64,000 bases of DNA from an uncultured Sphingomonadaceae bacterium. Its GTDB lineage: Bacteria; Pseudomonadota; Alphaproteobacteria; Sphingomonadales; Sphingomonadaceae. Every line of letters begins with the position of its first letter. Positions within the stretch are counted from its first letter, which is position 1. Positions 61,858-64,000 of the stretch are shown one piece after another. The DNA lies in assembly GCA_947493955.1 (NCBI GenBank), contig CANLSQ010000001.1, positions 1,240,001 through 1,304,000 on the forward strand, read 5' to 3'. A program made the translations under genes and the position numbers. The notes under the pieces were generated by a model that saw only the letters and a program-made list of their open reading frames with translations, was not told the origin of the DNA and did not search any database.

Positions 61858-64000
61858 ATGCTACCTTTCTTGCAAAGCAAGCGCTCCACCAAGCACCGCA
61901 ACACGCACAAACACGCCCATCATCACCGTCATTCACATCACAGCGATTCTGCCGAGCGCGGTCGTGACCGTGAGCGGGAGATGATCATAAACCGACTGGT
62001 TTTGATCGTGATCGCGCTAACCGTCACCTATTTCCTTGACGGGAATGCAGACCTGATGCTCGGCTTTCAACTGCACCTTTTAGGCAGCCTGGCGATCTTT
62101 ATCGCTTATCGCTTAAAGCCTGGGCCAAGCAACAGTCGACGATTGGCGGGCTTGGTGGTTGACTTCGGTGTGTCGACCTATTTGTTTGAAATTGGCGGCG
62201 GAGCAGTTGCTGCGCTCTATCCATTATATCTGTGGGTAATATTAGGCTATGGCTTCCGCTTTGGTATCAAATGGCTTGGCATTGCGGCTGCGCTAGGAAC
62301 AATGTCATTCGGTTGGACTATATATTCCGTGCCCTACTGGCATCACAATTTATCCCTGTCTTTAGGCCTCTTGGGTGGTTTGATCGTCGTTCCTGCATAT
62401 TGCTCGACCCTGATTATCAAAATATCCAAAGCAACCAAAGAAGCTGAAAGCGCAAATAAGGCGAAGAGCCTGTTTTTGGCAAGTATAAGCCACGAACTGC
62501 GAACGCCGCTGAATGCCATTATCGGGTACGGCACACATTTGCTCGACATGAAACTGCCTGAAGCACAACAACAGATGGTCAGCACCAGCGTGTCCGCTGG
62601 TCAACATCTGTTACATCTGATCAATCAGTTACTGACCTTTGCAAGATCGGATACTCAGGAAGAATTACCGGAACCAAAAGAGTTCAGTATCGTGGATGTC
62701 ATGACAGATGTACGTGACATCTTGCAGTTGGCGGCGGCGGAAAAAGGTCTGAGAATTCATCTAGAAGCCGAAGCGCTGAGCGACCAAGCTGTTGCGGCGC
62801 AGCTTGACCATATCCGCAATATCCTGATCAACCTGACCAGCAACGCCGTAAAGTTTACGGAAACAGGTACGATAACGTTAAAGTGCGGGATTGAAGATGA
62901 TGTCTCTGAAGCTCCCGTATTGTGGTGCTCAGTCACTGACACCGGGCCGGGCATACCCGCCGAAGCGCATGAGAAAATATTCGGCGTTTTCCAACAAGCA
63001 GATGACAGTATTATTGATAACTTTGGCGGCACGGGTTTGGGCCTTGCTATCTGTAAACAACTGGCGATGCAGATGGGCGGCGATATTGCGTTGGAGAGTA
63101 CTGTCGGAAAGGGCAGCACGTTTACCCTTGCTTGCCCGGTTGAACCGGTCGTCGACGTCCAGGTTGTTCCCAATCCCGAAAGCTATCGAATATTGTCGCT
63201 GGGATTTGGTCTGAACGGACCGGACATTGAGCAAGAGGACGAAGGATCTGTTGTAATTGAGCATATTCAATGTGCTCCAAATGACCGTTTGGAATCAATC
63301 CTTAAAAACCGCCCACTCTCTTCATACGACATGGCTCTTCTCGATGAAGAAATCGCGGAACAACACAAAGATGACTCGATATTCTGGAATCACTTTCGCG
63401 AGGCCAAACTGCCACCTGTCCTACTCTCCAAAAGTGGCAGCAAGAGCCTGGACGAGATCAAACTGCGGGCCGCTTTCGCATCAGTATTACCGGCATCTGC
63501 AGACTTTGATACCGTGCGCAGCGTTGTTCAAATTGGTTGTTCTTTCAGTCGTATCGGCAAGAAATTGGAAGACAACCCTGACCGCATCATTCGAACATCT
63601 GCTTCGCTCAAGATATTGGTTGCTGATGATAATCGCACCAACCAGATGGTCTTGCAAACCATCCTTATTAATGCTGGCCATGAAGTAGTCGTTGTTTCTG
63701 ATGGCGAGCAAGCTCTTGATGAACTGGAGCAATATTCCTTCGACATCGTGTTTCTGGACGTCAATATGCCCAATATTGGTGGCATAGAATGCTGCAAGCT
63801 CTGGCGCCAGATAGAAGGTCCTCGTCATCATATCCCGATCATCGGCCTGACTGCCGATTCTACGTCGGAAACAGAGAAAAAATGCCTTGATGCCGGCATG
63901 GATTTACGGCTCACAAAACCAATAGAAGCAAGCGTTTTACTTGACACCGTTGCAGAACAGACAGGCAATTTCCATAAGGCAAATGAAGTGCAAGAATCGC
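61858..64000 (+). CDS. RpfC-like hybrid sensor histidine kinase with His-rich N-terminus (3' truncated)
   Basis: The frame opens at ATG 61858 with GGAGGGA upstream and is still open at the window end (714 codons). Residues 13-28 include nine histidines (KHAHHHRHSHH). About five to six membrane helices follow (NRLVLIVIALTVTYFLDG to LSLGLLGGLIVVPAYCS). The H box with His212 is ISHELRTPLNAIIGYG, and ATP-binding parts are LINLTSNAVKFTETG, DTGPGIP and GGTGLGLAI. A receiver domain near the end has Asp634 in FDIVFLDVNMPN. The membrane sensor plus kinase plus receiver layout resembles RpfC; an Hpt domain may lie beyond the edge. The ligand is unknown and no rpfF is seen here. Confidence 0.85.
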   Translation, partial: MLPFLQSKRSTKHRNTHKHAHHHRHSHHSDSAERGRDREREMIINRLVLIVIALTVTYFLDGNADLMLGFQLHLLGSLAIFIAYRLKPGPSNSRRLAGLVVDFGVSTYLFEIGGGAVAALYPLYLWVILGYGFRFGIKWLGIAAALGTMSFGWTIYSVPYWHHNLSLSLGLLGGLIVVPAYCSTLIIKISKATKEAESANKAKSLFLASISHELRTPLNAIIGYGTHLLDMKLPEAQQQMVSTSVSAGQHLLHLINQLLTFARSDTQEELPEPKEFSIVDVMTDVRDILQLAAAEKGLRIHLEAEALSDQAVAAQLDHIRNILINLTSNAVKFTETGTITLKCGIEDDVSEAPVLWCSVTDTGPGIPAEAHEKIFGVFQQADDSIIDNFGGTGLGLAICKQLAMQMGGDIALESTVGKGSTFTLACPVEPVVDVQVVPNPESYRILSLGFGLNGPDIEQEDEGSVVIEHIQCAPNDRLESILKNRPLSSYDMALLDEEIAEQHKDDSIFWNHFREAKLPPVLLSKSGSKSLDEIKLRAAFASVLPASADFDTVRSVVQIGCSFSRIGKKLEDNPDRIIRTSASLKILVADDNRTNQMVLQTILINAGHEVVVVSDGEQALDELEQYSFDIVFLDVNMPNIGGIECCKLWRQIEGPRHHIPIIGLTADSTSETEKKCLDAGMDLRLTKPIEASVLLDTVAEQTGNFHKANEVQES

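Overview
The window is chromosomal DNA of an alphaproteobacterium, most likely a member of the Sphingomonadales (Sphingorhabdus/Parasphingorhabdus-like; this placement is inferred from protein character and gene order, not from a search). Pointers are the nuoA-N cluster followed directly by birA, coaX and RNase J, the DUF1467 and DUF2842 small membrane proteins, the DUF2336 protein, and abundant short REP-like palindromes. Almost all DNA is coding, with many 1-bp (TAATG) and 4-bp (ATGA) overlaps.

Layout. 1-5.4 kb: end of lexA, comEC (-), gltX and gltA (+), closed by a bidirectional terminator. 5.4-12 kb: a signalling-like accessory block on the minus strand, made of a histidine kinase without its phospho-acceptor His, a DUF2336 protein, a nucleotidyltransferase-like membrane protein lacking visible catalytic motifs and an Hpt-like protein without its His. 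A divergent 781-aa membrane-anchored coiled-coil protein follows. 12-30.7 kb: one long minus-strand operon for respiratory complex I (nuoA to nuoN) running on into birA, coaX, rnj and a DUF1467 gene. Five small membrane-protein genes are interleaved, two of them only 30 and 55 codons long. 30.8-32.2 kb: inositol monophosphatase and EF-P. 32.3-32.9 kb: two small tandem paralogues of unknown function sharing an upstream element. 32.9-39.9 kb: a glycolysis/pentose-phosphate operon tkt-gap-pgk-GNAT-fda-O-methyltransferase-thiE. 40-41.8 kb: zauP-like gene, zapA, 6S RNA, 5-formyl-THF cyclo-ligase, DUF2842 and tRNA-Asp.

42-50 kb: a four-gene plus-strand cluster of three secreted DUF11-type proteins and a 1703-aa outer-membrane protein. 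Strong intergenic hairpins flank the third gene, and four GTTACA repeats lie upstream. This is the best candidate for an undescribed cell-surface system. 50.1-50.3 kb: three REP-like palindromes. 50.3-54 kb: branched-chain 2-oxoacid dehydrogenase E1alpha-E1beta-E2 operon with a clear sigma70-type promoter. 54-57.4 kb: a trypsin-like serine protease autotransporter. 57.5-59.3 kb: thyA and a small HTH-like protein gene with a palindromic operator. 59.7-64 kb: a REC-PAS-GGDEF-EAL protein coupled to an RpfC-like hybrid histidine kinase that carries a His-rich N-terminus and runs off the window end.

Functionally the core is central metabolism and respiration: TCA entry by citrate synthase, complex I, lower glycolysis, transketolase and branched-chain acid oxidation. 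Between these lie accessory blocks for signalling and cell-surface work.
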